NCBI GenBank assembly: GCA_017413145.1
Contig: JAFPUX010000460.1
Coordinates: forward strand, 1-12,884
Source: Kiritimatiellia bacterium
GTDB lineage: Bacteria > Verrucomicrobiota > Kiritimatiellia > RFP12 > UBA3636
Direction of reading: 5' to 3'
DNA: 12,884 nt
Shown piece after piece: positions 1 through 6,853 of the stretch. A program made the position numbers and the translations under genes. Numbering within the stretch: position 1 is the first letter of the stretch; every line of letters starts with the position of its first letter. The notes beneath the pieces were generated by a model. The model was not told the DNA's origin. It saw only the letters and a program-made list of their open reading frames with translations, and did no database searches.

Positions 1-1
1 C

Positions 2-1660
2 TCCGCAAGCCGCTACACCTTCCGCTCCACGAGCCGCTCGTCGGTCCGCACGATCACGGCCCCGACGAAGACGATGACCGGCGCGGGCGGCGGAACGCTC
101 GTCCTCGACGCCGTGTCCATCAAGGGGACGGAGGACAAGAACCGCTTCGACACGCTCGCCGGCCTCAGGCGCCTGGTGCTCGAGAACTCGGCCGAGTTCG
201 CCTACCCGCGCGAAGCGGCCAACTCGCAGCTGGAGCTCTCGCTCGTGAGCGGCGGCAAGTTCGCCCCCTACTGGACCGCGGGCATCCACGTGGGCAAGCT
301 CAAGGTCGGTCGCAGCATCACCTACATCGAGCCCGCCGGATCGAACGCGATGACCTTCGACGGATTCGAGAACATCGGCGACATGGGATACTGCAGGCTT
401 TCGTCCGATGCCGCCGGAAAAGTCTCCTTCGCCGACGTCTCCGGCATCGCGCAGATCGGCGGCGAGGGCACCTTCGAGAACAATCCCTCGCAGATCAAGG
501 TGGCGCCCGAGTTCACGTTCTACATCGGTACCTGGCACCAGAACAAGGGCATCGCGGCGATTTCGAACAACGTCGTCGTCGCGCTGTCGGCCTCCACGAT
601 GCTGCAGGGCTTCGACAGCGCCACGTCGCTGGACAACGTCTACGTCGGCTCGACCACGACGCTGACGGAGGACAAGACCGTCAACGCCGTGCTGCTCGAA
701 GGCGACCTCGACCTCGGCGGCCACACGCTCACGGTCGTGTCGGGCGTCGTCCGCATGGGCCCAAACGGCAACGGATCGGTGAAGAACGGCACGCTCCGGG
801 TCCTCCGCCCCCTGCTGGCCATGGACAACACCAACAACACGAACGAACGCTTCACGGCGGAGATCGAAACCGTGGGGAACGACGATCCGTGGGCGGCGAT
901 GTTCGACATGTGGTCGCTCGGCGGCTCCAAGCCGAAGGCCTCCCTCACGAACTTCACGGGCCGCGTCATCTGGCCGTTCAACACGTTCACGTTCAAGTCC
1001 GGGCGCACGGCGACGAACTACGTCGTCGATGTGAAGTCCGGCAGCGTTGGAACGGGTTCCCACAACGCGGACTACGTCGTGCGCGGCATCGCCGGCCACT
1101 GCGAACTCAAGACCGGCATGTTCAACAACACGGTCTGGGTCGGCGACTGCAACGACGACCAGTTCGCGAAGCTGGGGCAGAACGCGATCGCCAACTGGGG
1201 CTACGTCGTCTCGACGAACGGCATCCTGGCGCCGGGCGTCCTCTCCTACGACGGCGGCCGCCGCGGCATGATGCGGATGGTCAGCACGAAGGAGCGCATG
1301 GTCAACTTCCTGATGGACGAGGGCGGGACGCTGCAGATCGCGATCCACGCCGACGGCGACTGCACCTACCTCAAGATGTCGGAGATCGACACGAGCTACA
1401 ACTGGAGCACCTACCTCAACGTGACGCTCGCGGGCACGCTGGACATCCGCGAATACGGCAAGATCCAGACGAACGTCCCCTATCCGGTCGTCTTCTACCA
1501 TCCGGGCAAGCGCACGGGCAAGTTCGATCGGGTGACGATCAACGGCGCGCCGCCGAGCGGCGCCGGCTACGTGGTGGAGTACGACGTCCCGCAGACCGAC
1601 GGCTCCCATGCCGTGACCGTGACCCGCCGCCCGAACGGCACCGTGATCGTCATCCGCTAA
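2..1660 (+). CDS. C-terminal part of a large secreted beta-rich surface protein (5' end outside window)
   Basis: The frame is open to the left edge, so the ATG at 74 is internal: residues coded before it (YTFRS...) align with the third secreted protein just ahead of the shared TGAGGGTLVLD motif. 552 residues are visible. The visible part aligns over its whole length with the C-terminal ~545 residues of the protein at 6854-9874. Shared landmarks are STML-F-AT-LDNV, TVNAVLL--LDLGG-T-TV-SGV, GILAPGV--YDGGRRG and EYDVPQ-DG--AVTVTR. Repeated short Gly/Thr/Val beta strands and the LAPG motif resemble the strand-repeat passenger regions of autotransporter-like proteins, but no beta-barrel translocator is present. 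It ends in GTVIVIR, the tail shared with the other two secreted proteins. A signal peptide would lie upstream of the window. The exact function is unknown; an extracellular or cell-surface role is inferred. The gene converges on the regulator at 1709-2908. Confidence 0.85.
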   Translation, partial: SASRYTFRSTSRSSVRTITAPTKTMTGAGGGTLVLDAVSIKGTEDKNRFDTLAGLRRLVLENSAEFAYPREAANSQLELSLVSGGKFAPYWTAGIHVGKLKVGRSITYIEPAGSNAMTFDGFENIGDMGYCRLSSDAAGKVSFADVSGIAQIGGEGTFENNPSQIKVAPEFTFYIGTWHQNKGIAAISNNVVVALSASTMLQGFDSATSLDNVYVGSTTTLTEDKTVNAVLLEGDLDLGGHTLTVVSGVVRMGPNGNGSVKNGTLRVLRPLLAMDNTNNTNERFTAEIETVGNDDPWAAMFDMWSLGGSKPKASLTNFTGRVIWPFNTFTFKSGRTATNYVVDVKSGSVGTGSHNADYVVRGIAGHCELKTGMFNNTVWVGDCNDDQFAKLGQNAIANWGYVVSTNGILAPGVLSYDGGRRGMMRMVSTKERMVNFLMDEGGTLQIAIHADGDCTYLKMSEIDTSYNWSTYLNVTLAGTLDIREYGKIQTNVPYPVVFYHPGKRTGKFDRVTINGAPPSGAGYVVEYDVPQTDGSHAVTVTRRPNGTVIVIR

Positions 1661-1664
1661 CTGC

Positions 1665-1675
1665 GGCGATCCGCC
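1665..1675. terminator. weak hairpin between convergent genes
   Basis: The 48-bp gap between the secreted-protein stop and the regulator stop contains GGCG-ATC-CGCC, a 4-bp stem just after the TAA. It has no T-tract. It is at best a weak bidirectional terminator and may be chance in such GC-rich DNA. Confidence 0.15.
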
Positions 1676-1708
1676 AGGAAGTGCGAGGCCGCGGACCGGC
1701 AACTGGCG

Positions 1709-2908
1709 CTAGCGGAGCTCGCGCCGGGCCTTGCGCCACGCGCGCATCGAGCAGCCGTGCGCCCGGCGGAAGAGGGAGCAAAGGGAGGAGAGGTCCACGA
1801 AGCCGGCGCGGAGCGCGATCGCCTGGATCGACAGGCGCGGCCGGCGGAGCAGGTCCTCCACGAGCGCCAGGCGCTTGGCGTGGATCGTCTCCAGGATCGT
1901 CCGGCCCGTGAGCGCCCGGAAGCGCCGCTCCAGATAGCGGCGCGACGCGCCGCACGCCGTCGCCACCTCGTCCACCGAGAGCGCGCGGTCCGCGTTGGCC
2001 GAGATGAAGTCCACCGCCCGGCCGACGAAAAGATCCTCCAGCGGCGCCGCCGAGGTCGACGCCCGCTCCGCCACGTGGCTCGGGGGGCAGAGAATCATCG
2101 TGCGGTCCGGGGTCTCCCCGCGCAGCATCGCGAGAGCGACCGACAGCGCGGACCGCCCGAGACGCACCGTCTCGAGCGCCACGGACGAGATTGAGACCGG
2201 CGCCGTCTCGCAGAAGGCCGGGTCGTCGTCCACGCCGAGAATCGAGACGTCCTCGGGAAGCCGAAGCCCCATGCCGGCGCAGCAGAGCGCGGCGTAGCGG
2301 GCCGCCTCGTCGTTGCAGGCGAAGAGCGCAAGCGGTTTCGGGAGGGCCGCCGCGAAGGCCGCGAAACGGTCCCGCATCAGAAGGGGCGAGTAGCCGCCGC
2401 GGATCAGGACATGGACGCCGGCATACGCGAGGCCGTGGTCGCGCAACGCCGCCTCGAAGGCCTCCCGCCGCTCCCGGGCCCAGTCTTCCGCGTCCCTCCA
2501 GGGAACCGTCTCGAGGTAGGCGGCCGCCGCGTAACGCCGCTGTCCCGCGAAGTAGTCCGCCGCCATCCGGCCGATCGCGCGGTTGTCCGTGGCACAGACG
2601 ACGCCGCCGCGCCGCGCCGCCGTTCCGTCCGGCTTGCCGAACAGGACGCACGGAACGGCGCGCCGCTCCAGCTCGCGGAGGATCTTCCGGTCGTGGACGT
2701 AGCCGACGACCGCGAAGGGGCGCTGCCGGCACCGCTCGTCTTTGAGGATGAACGGGAGTCCGTCCTCGTGGCCCAGAGTCATGACATTCAAGAATCGGCG
2801 ATCGCGCGCCTCGCGCAACACGCCTTCCGAGAAGCGGCGCTCCTGTTCGTAGCCGCCGGCCACGAGGAAGACCCAGGGGGCGTTCTTGTCGGATTCATCG
2901 CATTTCAT
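1709..2908 (-). CDS. XylR-like transcriptional regulator (sugar-binding-protein-like sensor + AraC HTH)
   Basis: This 399-residue protein is close in length to E. coli XylR. Residues ~10-285 form a LacI/PBP1-type sensor: WVFLVAGG opening strand, PFAVVGYVHD, VPCVLFGKPDG, then VCATDNRAIGRMAADYF, where family members have an invariant Asp-Asn followed by G--AA-yf. DVSILGVDDDP and SISSVALE then match the ligand-pocket side of LacI-family sensors. Residues ~290-399 are a two-helix-turn-helix AraC domain (ALSVDEVATACGASRRYLERRF; LSIQAIALRAGF). I chose the ATG at 2908 because similarity to the second regulator begins there and a -10-like TAAAAT sits 8 nt upstream; longer in-frame starts up to 3133 add unrelated low-complexity sequence. 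The protein is cytoplasmic. The ligand is unknown, with a sugar likely by family. Position suggests it controls the divergent gene at 3132, its own gene, or both. Confidence 0.9.
   Translation of the reverse strand: MKCDESDKNAPWVFLVAGGYEQERRFSEGVLREARDRRFLNVMTLGHEDGLPFILKDERCRQRPFAVVGYVHDRKILRELERRAVPCVLFGKPDGTAARRGGVVCATDNRAIGRMAADYFAGQRRYAAAAYLETVPWRDAEDWARERREAFEAALRDHGLAYAGVHVLIRGGYSPLLMRDRFAAFAAALPKPLALFACNDEAARYAALCCAGMGLRLPEDVSILGVDDDPAFCETAPVSISSVALETVRLGRSALSVALAMLRGETPDRTMILCPPSHVAERASTSAAPLEDLFVGRAVDFISANADRALSVDEVATACGASRRYLERRFRALTGRTILETIHAKRLALVEDLLRRPRLSIQAIALRAGFVDLSSLCSLFRRAHGCSMRAWRKARRELR
2039..2092. repeat. near-identical block shared by the two regulator genes (linker region), copy 1
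   Basis: This 54-bp stretch matches 5763-5816 at 53 of 54 positions. It codes for part of the linker between sensor and HTH (SHVAERASTSAAPL). Flanking sequence in the two genes is clearly less similar. Confidence 0.8.
2516..2604. repeat. near-identical block shared by the two regulator genes (sensor core), copy 1
   Basis: This 89-bp stretch matches 6240-6328 at 85 of 89 positions by eye. It codes for the VCATDNRAIGRMAADYF / AGQRRYAAAAY part of the sensor. Identity drops on both sides. Confidence 0.8.
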
Positions 2909-2916
2909 GGAGCCTG

Positions 2917-2945
2917 ATTTTACGGGAAACAGAGCCGGAATGCAA
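2917..2945 (-). promoter_or_regulatory. putative promoter of the first regulator, leaderless type
   Basis: On the minus strand TTGCAT (2945-2940) and TAAAAT (2922-2917) are separated by 17 nt. The hexamer TAAAAT ends 8 nt before the regulator ATG, so transcription would begin at or next to the start codon. No Shine-Dalgarno sequence is visible. The -35 is a poor match (3 of 6); the -10 is good (5 of 6). Confidence 0.5.
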
Positions 2946-2967
2946 CCGGTCTCCAACGGAACCCGTC

Positions 2968-3004
2968 GCAAATTCCAAACTTTTTGGACGGGAAACCCTA
3001 AAAT
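2968..3004 (+). promoter_or_regulatory. putative regulator site and promoter of the second secreted-protein gene
   Basis: This AT-rich stretch in the divergent gap aligns without gaps to 6732-6768 at 24 of 37 positions. Both start with GCAA, have a T run, then an identical ACGGGA (2988-2993). Within it lies a perfect inverted repeat, TCCAAA-CTT-TTTGGA (2974-2988). The right end is TAAAAT (2999-3004), a fair -10 without a recognisable -35, as expected for an activator-dependent promoter. Binding by the XylR-like regulators is inference. Confidence 0.4.
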
Positions 3005-3031
3005 CCCGATCCGAAACCGTGCCATGCTGAA

Positions 3032-3108
3032 TGGCGTCGGCGGTCGTTCTTCCCGCCCGTTCGTCCCGTTCCCCGTTTCCCGTTTTCGTTTCCGCTCCCT
3101 GCCCCCTT
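3032..3108 (+). other. adenine-free pyrimidine-rich leader of the second secreted-protein gene
   Basis: No A occurs on the + strand across about 77 nt. From 3044 the sequence is almost only C and T with isolated G, organised as loose repeats of GTTCCCC / GTTTCCC / GTTTTC. It would lie in the 5' leader if transcription starts near 3011. No Shine-Dalgarno sequence precedes the ATG at 3132. Confidence 0.6.
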
Positions 3109-3131
3109 GACCTCCAACCTCTGCCCCAGCC

Positions 3132-5426
3132 ATGAAACGACTCCTTCTCCTCGTCCTTGCTCTTGTCCTCGTCGCGCCCGCCGCGCGGGCATACGACCAC
3201 GCGAGCTACAACCAGACCGGACTCGTCATCCAATACGACGGTCCGGACAACGGCGCCAATGCGTCGACGCTCGTCAACCTCGGTTCGGCCGGCAGCGCGT
3301 TCAACCTGGCCGCACAGACTTCGGATGACAAAGTGGAAGACGGTGTGATCAAGGTCGGGCATCTTGCCGCCGGCAATTACAAAAACCACGGCTGGGCGTA
3401 TTCCAGCGCGGCGTCGACGGCCGCAGGCACTGGTGCCGGATGGACGATCGAGTATGTGGGCGCGATGTCCGGCGGCGAATCGAAAAATGGCTATAGCTAT
3501 GTCGTCGGCATCGACAACGGATCGGACGGCGGACGTCTCCTCTATCTTGCCTCGGGCCAGCCCGGCGACAAGAGCATCGGTGCGGAGGCGATGGCGGGTA
3601 GCTACAACTATGAAGGCACGAGCTTTGTGAAGGGATCAAACCTTCAGGCAAATACAAACGCCGTTTTCGCCACGCGCACGGTGACTCTCGACACATCGAC
3701 CAAGACCGTGACCTTCTATGAAAATGGTGTTGCTGTCGGGAGTGGAACGACGAAAGGCACCACCTCTGGCGGTGTTAAGCGCATCAACATCGGTGACATG
3801 CGCAAGGGGCGAGCCTACGGCTGGTGGGAGGGGGAAATTAAAAGCGTCCGCATCTACAGCCGTGTGCTTTCCGCCGCCGAAGTCGCCGCGAACTACACCA
3901 TCGACGGCTATCGCTTCTACGGACAGGCGGCCGAGGCGGGGCAGCTCGTCGTCGCAAACAATCCGGAGGACATCGGCCTCCCGACACCGCCAGCGGGTGT
4001 GCAGAGCCCCGCAAGCGGCGCTTCGGTCGTCTGCTCTGCCTCCGATCCGTTCTACAAGGACGGCGTCCGCTATGTGGCGACCGGCTACACGCTCGAGACC
4101 TCGACGGACGGCGGCAGCACCTGGGGGACGCCCGTCTCCTACACGGGGACCTCGTACACCTACGTGGACGAAGGAGTCACCACGCGCCTCACCTGGCAGT
4201 GGGAGCCGACGCACTACCGGCTCTACGTGACGAAGAATGGCGGAACCGAGACGTTCGACTTCTCGCCGGCGGTCGCCATCGCGGACGAGGTCGACACGAC
4301 GACGGCGGGCGGCTATTTCCCCACGGGCGCCACGGTCTCCGTGACGGCCCATACGATGTCCACGCCGGTTGTCTCGACCTTCACGAAATGGACGGGCGAC
4401 GCCGGGGAGACGACGGCGAATCCCGTGACGGTGACGATGGGCGGCGTGCGCAACGTCAAGGCCTGGTTCTCGCGCCCCTGGGCCCTCGACGCAAGCGCAA
4501 ACCAGGTCTTCAAGGACGAGTGGACGCTCCAGTGCGGATGGTACGGCGGGAACGTCGGCGACGCCAACGGCAGCCGCACGATTGTCAGCGTCGTTTCGGG
4601 TTCGGGCGTTCTTGACATGAGCGAGCTCAATCGCGACCTTGCTGCTCAGAATGTCACGAAACTGGTGAGGGCCATCGGCGACAATGCCTTCAACGGGAAC
4701 AAGAGAATTTCTGGTCTGGTCCTGCCAGCGCAGGAATACGGGAACGGAATCGTGGAAATCCAAGGGGGTGCATTCCAGAACTGCTCCAATCTCGCGGGCG
4801 AAATCGACTTCTGGTCTGTAGTCGAAATCGGCAACAATGCGTTCAACAGTTGCGAGAAACTGTCCGGAGATTTGGTTCTGCCCGTCTGCACATCGGTCGG
4901 CAACCGCACCTTCCGTATGGGGAATACCGGCAAGGCGTTCAAGAATGGGCGGCTCGTAGCACCCGAACTGCAGACGATGGAGGAAGGCGCATTCGGCTCG
5001 TGCGCCTTCACGTCTGCCTATCTGCCGAAGTTCGCGCCAACGACGACAAGCGGAAGCTATCCTTTCTACAACGCCACGTATTTCACGAACATCGTCTTCT
5101 CCGCCGATGTGACGAAACTTCACCCCCAGTTCATCTACGCCGGCACGCCGGCGAGCGGCGTTCTCGTACTCGACTTTCCCAAGAACCGCCCGACGACGGC
5201 GTTCTCCACGTGGATGGCCAGCGCGAAGACTTCGCAGATCGTCATCCGCACCCCGGCGAAACATTCTTCGAACTGGACGTCCGACACCGCCAACTACGTC
5301 CCGCTCGCGAACGTCACGGACACGCCGAGCGCCGAGGTCCTCGCCGTGAAGCGCATCATCGGGCAGTACGCCGGATGCTGGCTTGCGCAGACGCCCAGCC
5401 CCGGCACCGTCATCGTTGTGAAGTAG
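3132..5426 (+). CDS. secreted multidomain protein: LamG-like domain, repeat-like domain, BspA-type leucine-rich repeats
   Basis: The 764-residue product starts with a clear signal peptide (MKRLLLLVLALVLVAPAARA, cleavage near residue 20). Residues ~25-262 look like a LamG/concanavalin-type domain: TVTFYENGVAVGSGT, then INIGDM and EGEIKSVRIYSRVLSAAEVAANY, the usual end of LamG_3 domains. Residues ~318-450 are beta-rich with STDGGSTWGTPV and FTKWTGDAGETTANPVTVTMGGVRNVKAWF, like InlB B-repeat/Flg_new domains. Residues ~510-660 carry BspA-type (LRR_5) repeats: IGDNAFNGNKRISGLVLP, IQGGAFQNCSNL, IGNNAFNSCEKL, MEEGAFGSCAF. It ends GTVIVVK. The ATG at 3132 starts the signal peptide. It diverges from the first regulator and its end is 6 bp from the convergent second regulator. 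An extracellular binding or adhesion role is inferred; no catalytic domain was recognised. Confidence 0.9.
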   Translation: MKRLLLLVLALVLVAPAARAYDHASYNQTGLVIQYDGPDNGANASTLVNLGSAGSAFNLAAQTSDDKVEDGVIKVGHLAAGNYKNHGWAYSSAASTAAGTGAGWTIEYVGAMSGGESKNGYSYVVGIDNGSDGGRLLYLASGQPGDKSIGAEAMAGSYNYEGTSFVKGSNLQANTNAVFATRTVTLDTSTKTVTFYENGVAVGSGTTKGTTSGGVKRINIGDMRKGRAYGWWEGEIKSVRIYSRVLSAAEVAANYTIDGYRFYGQAAEAGQLVVANNPEDIGLPTPPAGVQSPASGASVVCSASDPFYKDGVRYVATGYTLETSTDGGSTWGTPVSYTGTSYTYVDEGVTTRLTWQWEPTHYRLYVTKNGGTETFDFSPAVAIADEVDTTTAGGYFPTGATVSVTAHTMSTPVVSTFTKWTGDAGETTANPVTVTMGGVRNVKAWFSRPWALDASANQVFKDEWTLQCGWYGGNVGDANGSRTIVSVVSGSGVLDMSELNRDLAAQNVTKLVRAIGDNAFNGNKRISGLVLPAQEYGNGIVEIQGGAFQNCSNLAGEIDFWSVVEIGNNAFNSCEKLSGDLVLPVCTSVGNRTFRMGNTGKAFKNGRLVAPELQTMEEGAFGSCAFTSAYLPKFAPTTTSGSYPFYNATYFTNIVFSADVTKLHPQFIYAGTPASGVLVLDFPKNRPTTAFSTWMASAKTSQIVIRTPAKHSSNWTSDTANYVPLANVTDTPSAEVLAVKRIIGQYAGCWLAQTPSPGTVIVVK

Positions 5427-5436
5427 CCGCGGCTAC
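5423..5436. terminator. perfect palindrome containing both convergent stop codons
   Basis: GTAGCCGCGGCTAC is a perfect 14-bp palindrome. It contains the TAG of the secreted-protein gene (5424-5426) and, on the other strand, the TAG of the second regulator (5435-5433). There is no T-tract and no loop beyond the central bases, so it could be a compact bidirectional transcription end or simply a constrained overlap of two stop contexts. Confidence 0.4.
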
Positions 5437-6662
5437 GGCAGACCGCGCAGCTCCGCGCGGTATTCGCGCATCGAGCGTCCGAAGCGCCGGCGGAACTGCG
5501 CCCCGAGGGAGGAGGGCGTCGCGAACCCGAGGCGGTCCGAGATGGCCGAGAGGGACACGTCCGTGCCGCGCAGCATCTCGACGACGGCGCCGAGGCGCTT
5601 CTCGTGGATCGTCTCGAGGATCGTCCGGCCGGTGAGCGACTTCACGCGCTTCTCGAGGAAGCGCCGCGAGGTGCCGCAGGCCGCGACGATGTCCGCTACG
5701 CCGATCGGCTCCCGGGCGTGCGCGGAGATGAAGTCCACCGCCTTGCCCACGAAGAGGTCCGCCAGCGGCGCCGCCGAGGTCGACGCCCGCTCCGCCACGT
5801 GGCTCGGCGGGCAGAGCACCGTCGTCGTCTCGGGACGCTCGCCGCGCAGCATCTGTTCGGCGAGCGCCATCGCGCGGCGGCCGAGGCGCACCGTCTCGAG
5901 CGCGACGGACGAGATCGCGACCGGCGCGGTCTCGCAGAGCGCCGGGTCGTCGTCCGCGCCGAGGATCGCCACGTCGTCCGGGATCCGCAGCCCCAGCTCG
6001 GCGCAGCAGAGCGCGGCGTGGCGGGCCGCCAGGTCGTTGCAGCCGAAGATCGCCAGCGGCTTCGGAAGCGGCGCCGCGAAAGACGCGAAGCGGTCGCGCA
6101 TCCGAATCGGCGAATACGTCTCGACATGGAGGGCGTGCGCCCCGGCGTACGCGATGCCGTGGCCCCGCAGCGCCGCCTCGAACGCATCGCGCCGCTCCCG
6201 CGCCCAGCCCTCCCTCTCCCGCCAGGCCGCCATCATGACGTAGGCGGCCGCCGCGTAGCGCCGCTGTCCCGCGAAGTAGTCCGCCGCCATCCGGCCGATG
6301 GCCCGGTTGTCCGTGGCGCAGACGACGCGGTCGCGCCGCTGCGCCGCGCCGTCCGCCTTGCCGAACAGGACGCATGGAACGGCGCGCCGCTCCAGCCCGC
6401 GGAGGATGTCCCCGTCGTGGACGTAGCCGACGACCGCGAAGGGGCACCGGCGGAAGTCCGCGTTGACGAGGATGTCCCCGAGGTCGCCCTCGTGGCCCAT
6501 CACCTCGACGCGCCGGATCCCTCGCTCGCACGCCTCGCGAAGCGCGCCCTCCGCGAAGCGGCGCTCGCGCTCGTTCTCGCCGCACACGAGGAAGATCCAC
6601 GCGTCCTTCGCCGCCCCGCGCGCTCCGGCGGCCTGGGGTTCGTTATCATCGTCCCGCTTCAT
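5433..6662 (-). CDS. XylR-like transcriptional regulator, paralog of the first regulator
   Basis: This 409-residue protein has the same architecture as 1709-2908 and is strongly similar along its length. Sensor landmarks are WIFLVCGE, PFAVVGYVHDGDIL, VPCVLFGKADG, VCATDNRAIGRMAADYF, DVAILGADDDP and ISSVALETVRLGRRA. The C-terminal ~110 residues are an AraC-type double helix-turn-helix (IGVADIVAACGTSRRFLEKR; VSLSAISDRLGF). The sensor core and linker are the best conserved parts; the second HTH and the N-terminus differ most, consistent with a similar ligand but a changed DNA target (inference). I prefer ATG at 6662 (TAGAGT 7 nt upstream); an in-frame GTG at 6671 would add three residues. It diverges from the secreted-protein gene at 6854, its likeliest target besides itself. 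Confidence 0.9.
   Translation of the reverse strand: MKRDDDNEPQAAGARGAAKDAWIFLVCGENERERRFAEGALREACERGIRRVEVMGHEGDLGDILVNADFRRCPFAVVGYVHDGDILRGLERRAVPCVLFGKADGAAQRRDRVVCATDNRAIGRMAADYFAGQRRYAAAAYVMMAAWREREGWARERRDAFEAALRGHGIAYAGAHALHVETYSPIRMRDRFASFAAPLPKPLAIFGCNDLAARHAALCCAELGLRIPDDVAILGADDDPALCETAPVAISSVALETVRLGRRAMALAEQMLRGERPETTTVLCPPSHVAERASTSAAPLADLFVGKAVDFISAHAREPIGVADIVAACGTSRRFLEKRVKSLTGRTILETIHEKRLGAVVEMLRGTDVSLSAISDRLGFATPSSLGAQFRRRFGRSMREYRAELRGLP
5763..5816. repeat. near-identical block shared by the two regulator genes (linker region), copy 2
   Basis: Partner of 2039-2092 with one mismatch in 54 positions. Confidence 0.8.
6240..6328. repeat. near-identical block shared by the two regulator genes (sensor core), copy 2
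   Basis: Partner of 2516-2604 with four mismatches in 89 positions. Confidence 0.8.
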
Positions 6663-6669
6663 GCGCCAC

Positions 6670-6699
6670 ACTCTACCAAACCATCCCCCTCCGCGGCAA
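6670..6699 (-). promoter_or_regulatory. putative promoter of the second regulator, leaderless type
   Basis: Minus-strand TTGCCG (6699-6694) and TAGAGT (6675-6670) are 18 nt apart. The hexamer TAGAGT ends 7 nt before the ATG at 6662. Each hexamer matches consensus at 4 of 6 positions, so the call rests mostly on the position shared with other genes in this window. Confidence 0.4.
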
Positions 6700-6731
6700 G
6701 CGAATTCGCCGTGCGAAGCCGCGCGCCGTGC

Positions 6732-6768
6732 GCAATTTGAAGAGTTTTCGCACGGGATTCCGATAGAT
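6732..6768 (+). promoter_or_regulatory. putative regulator site and promoter of the third secreted-protein gene
   Basis: Counterpart of 2968-3004, with identical ACGGGA at 6752-6757 and a GCAA start. The stretch aligned with the -10 is ATAGAT (6763-6768). It starts 70 bp from the second regulator's ATG, against 60 bp for the first pair, a difference of about one helical turn. A separate -10-like TAGGAT lies at 6787-6792. No convincing -35 accompanies either. Confidence 0.35.
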
Positions 6769-6853
6769 GAAAAGCCGGGAATGCGCTAGGATAGGCCGCG
6801 TCATCGACACCTTCCGGTTCGCAAGCGGAACAACCCCAGCCCCCAACATCGCC

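Noticed and set aside
2909..3133. N-terminal extension of the first regulator to a start at 3133
   Set aside because: The extra 75 residues have no counterpart in the paralog, cover the leader and start of the divergent gene, and a promoter-like hexamer sits just before the ATG at 2908.
3636..5264. 542-codon minus-strand frame opposite the LamG-LRR gene
   Set aside because: Arg-rich shadow without any family resemblance; the + strand frame has signal peptide and domains.
6663..6671. GTG start for the second regulator
   Set aside because: It adds only three residues. The ATG at 6662 has the same spacing from a TAxxxT hexamer as other genes. Not excluded.
6767..6853. Earlier in-frame ATG for the third secreted protein
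   Set aside because: It would place 29 charged residues ahead of an otherwise perfect signal peptide that aligns with the one at 3132.
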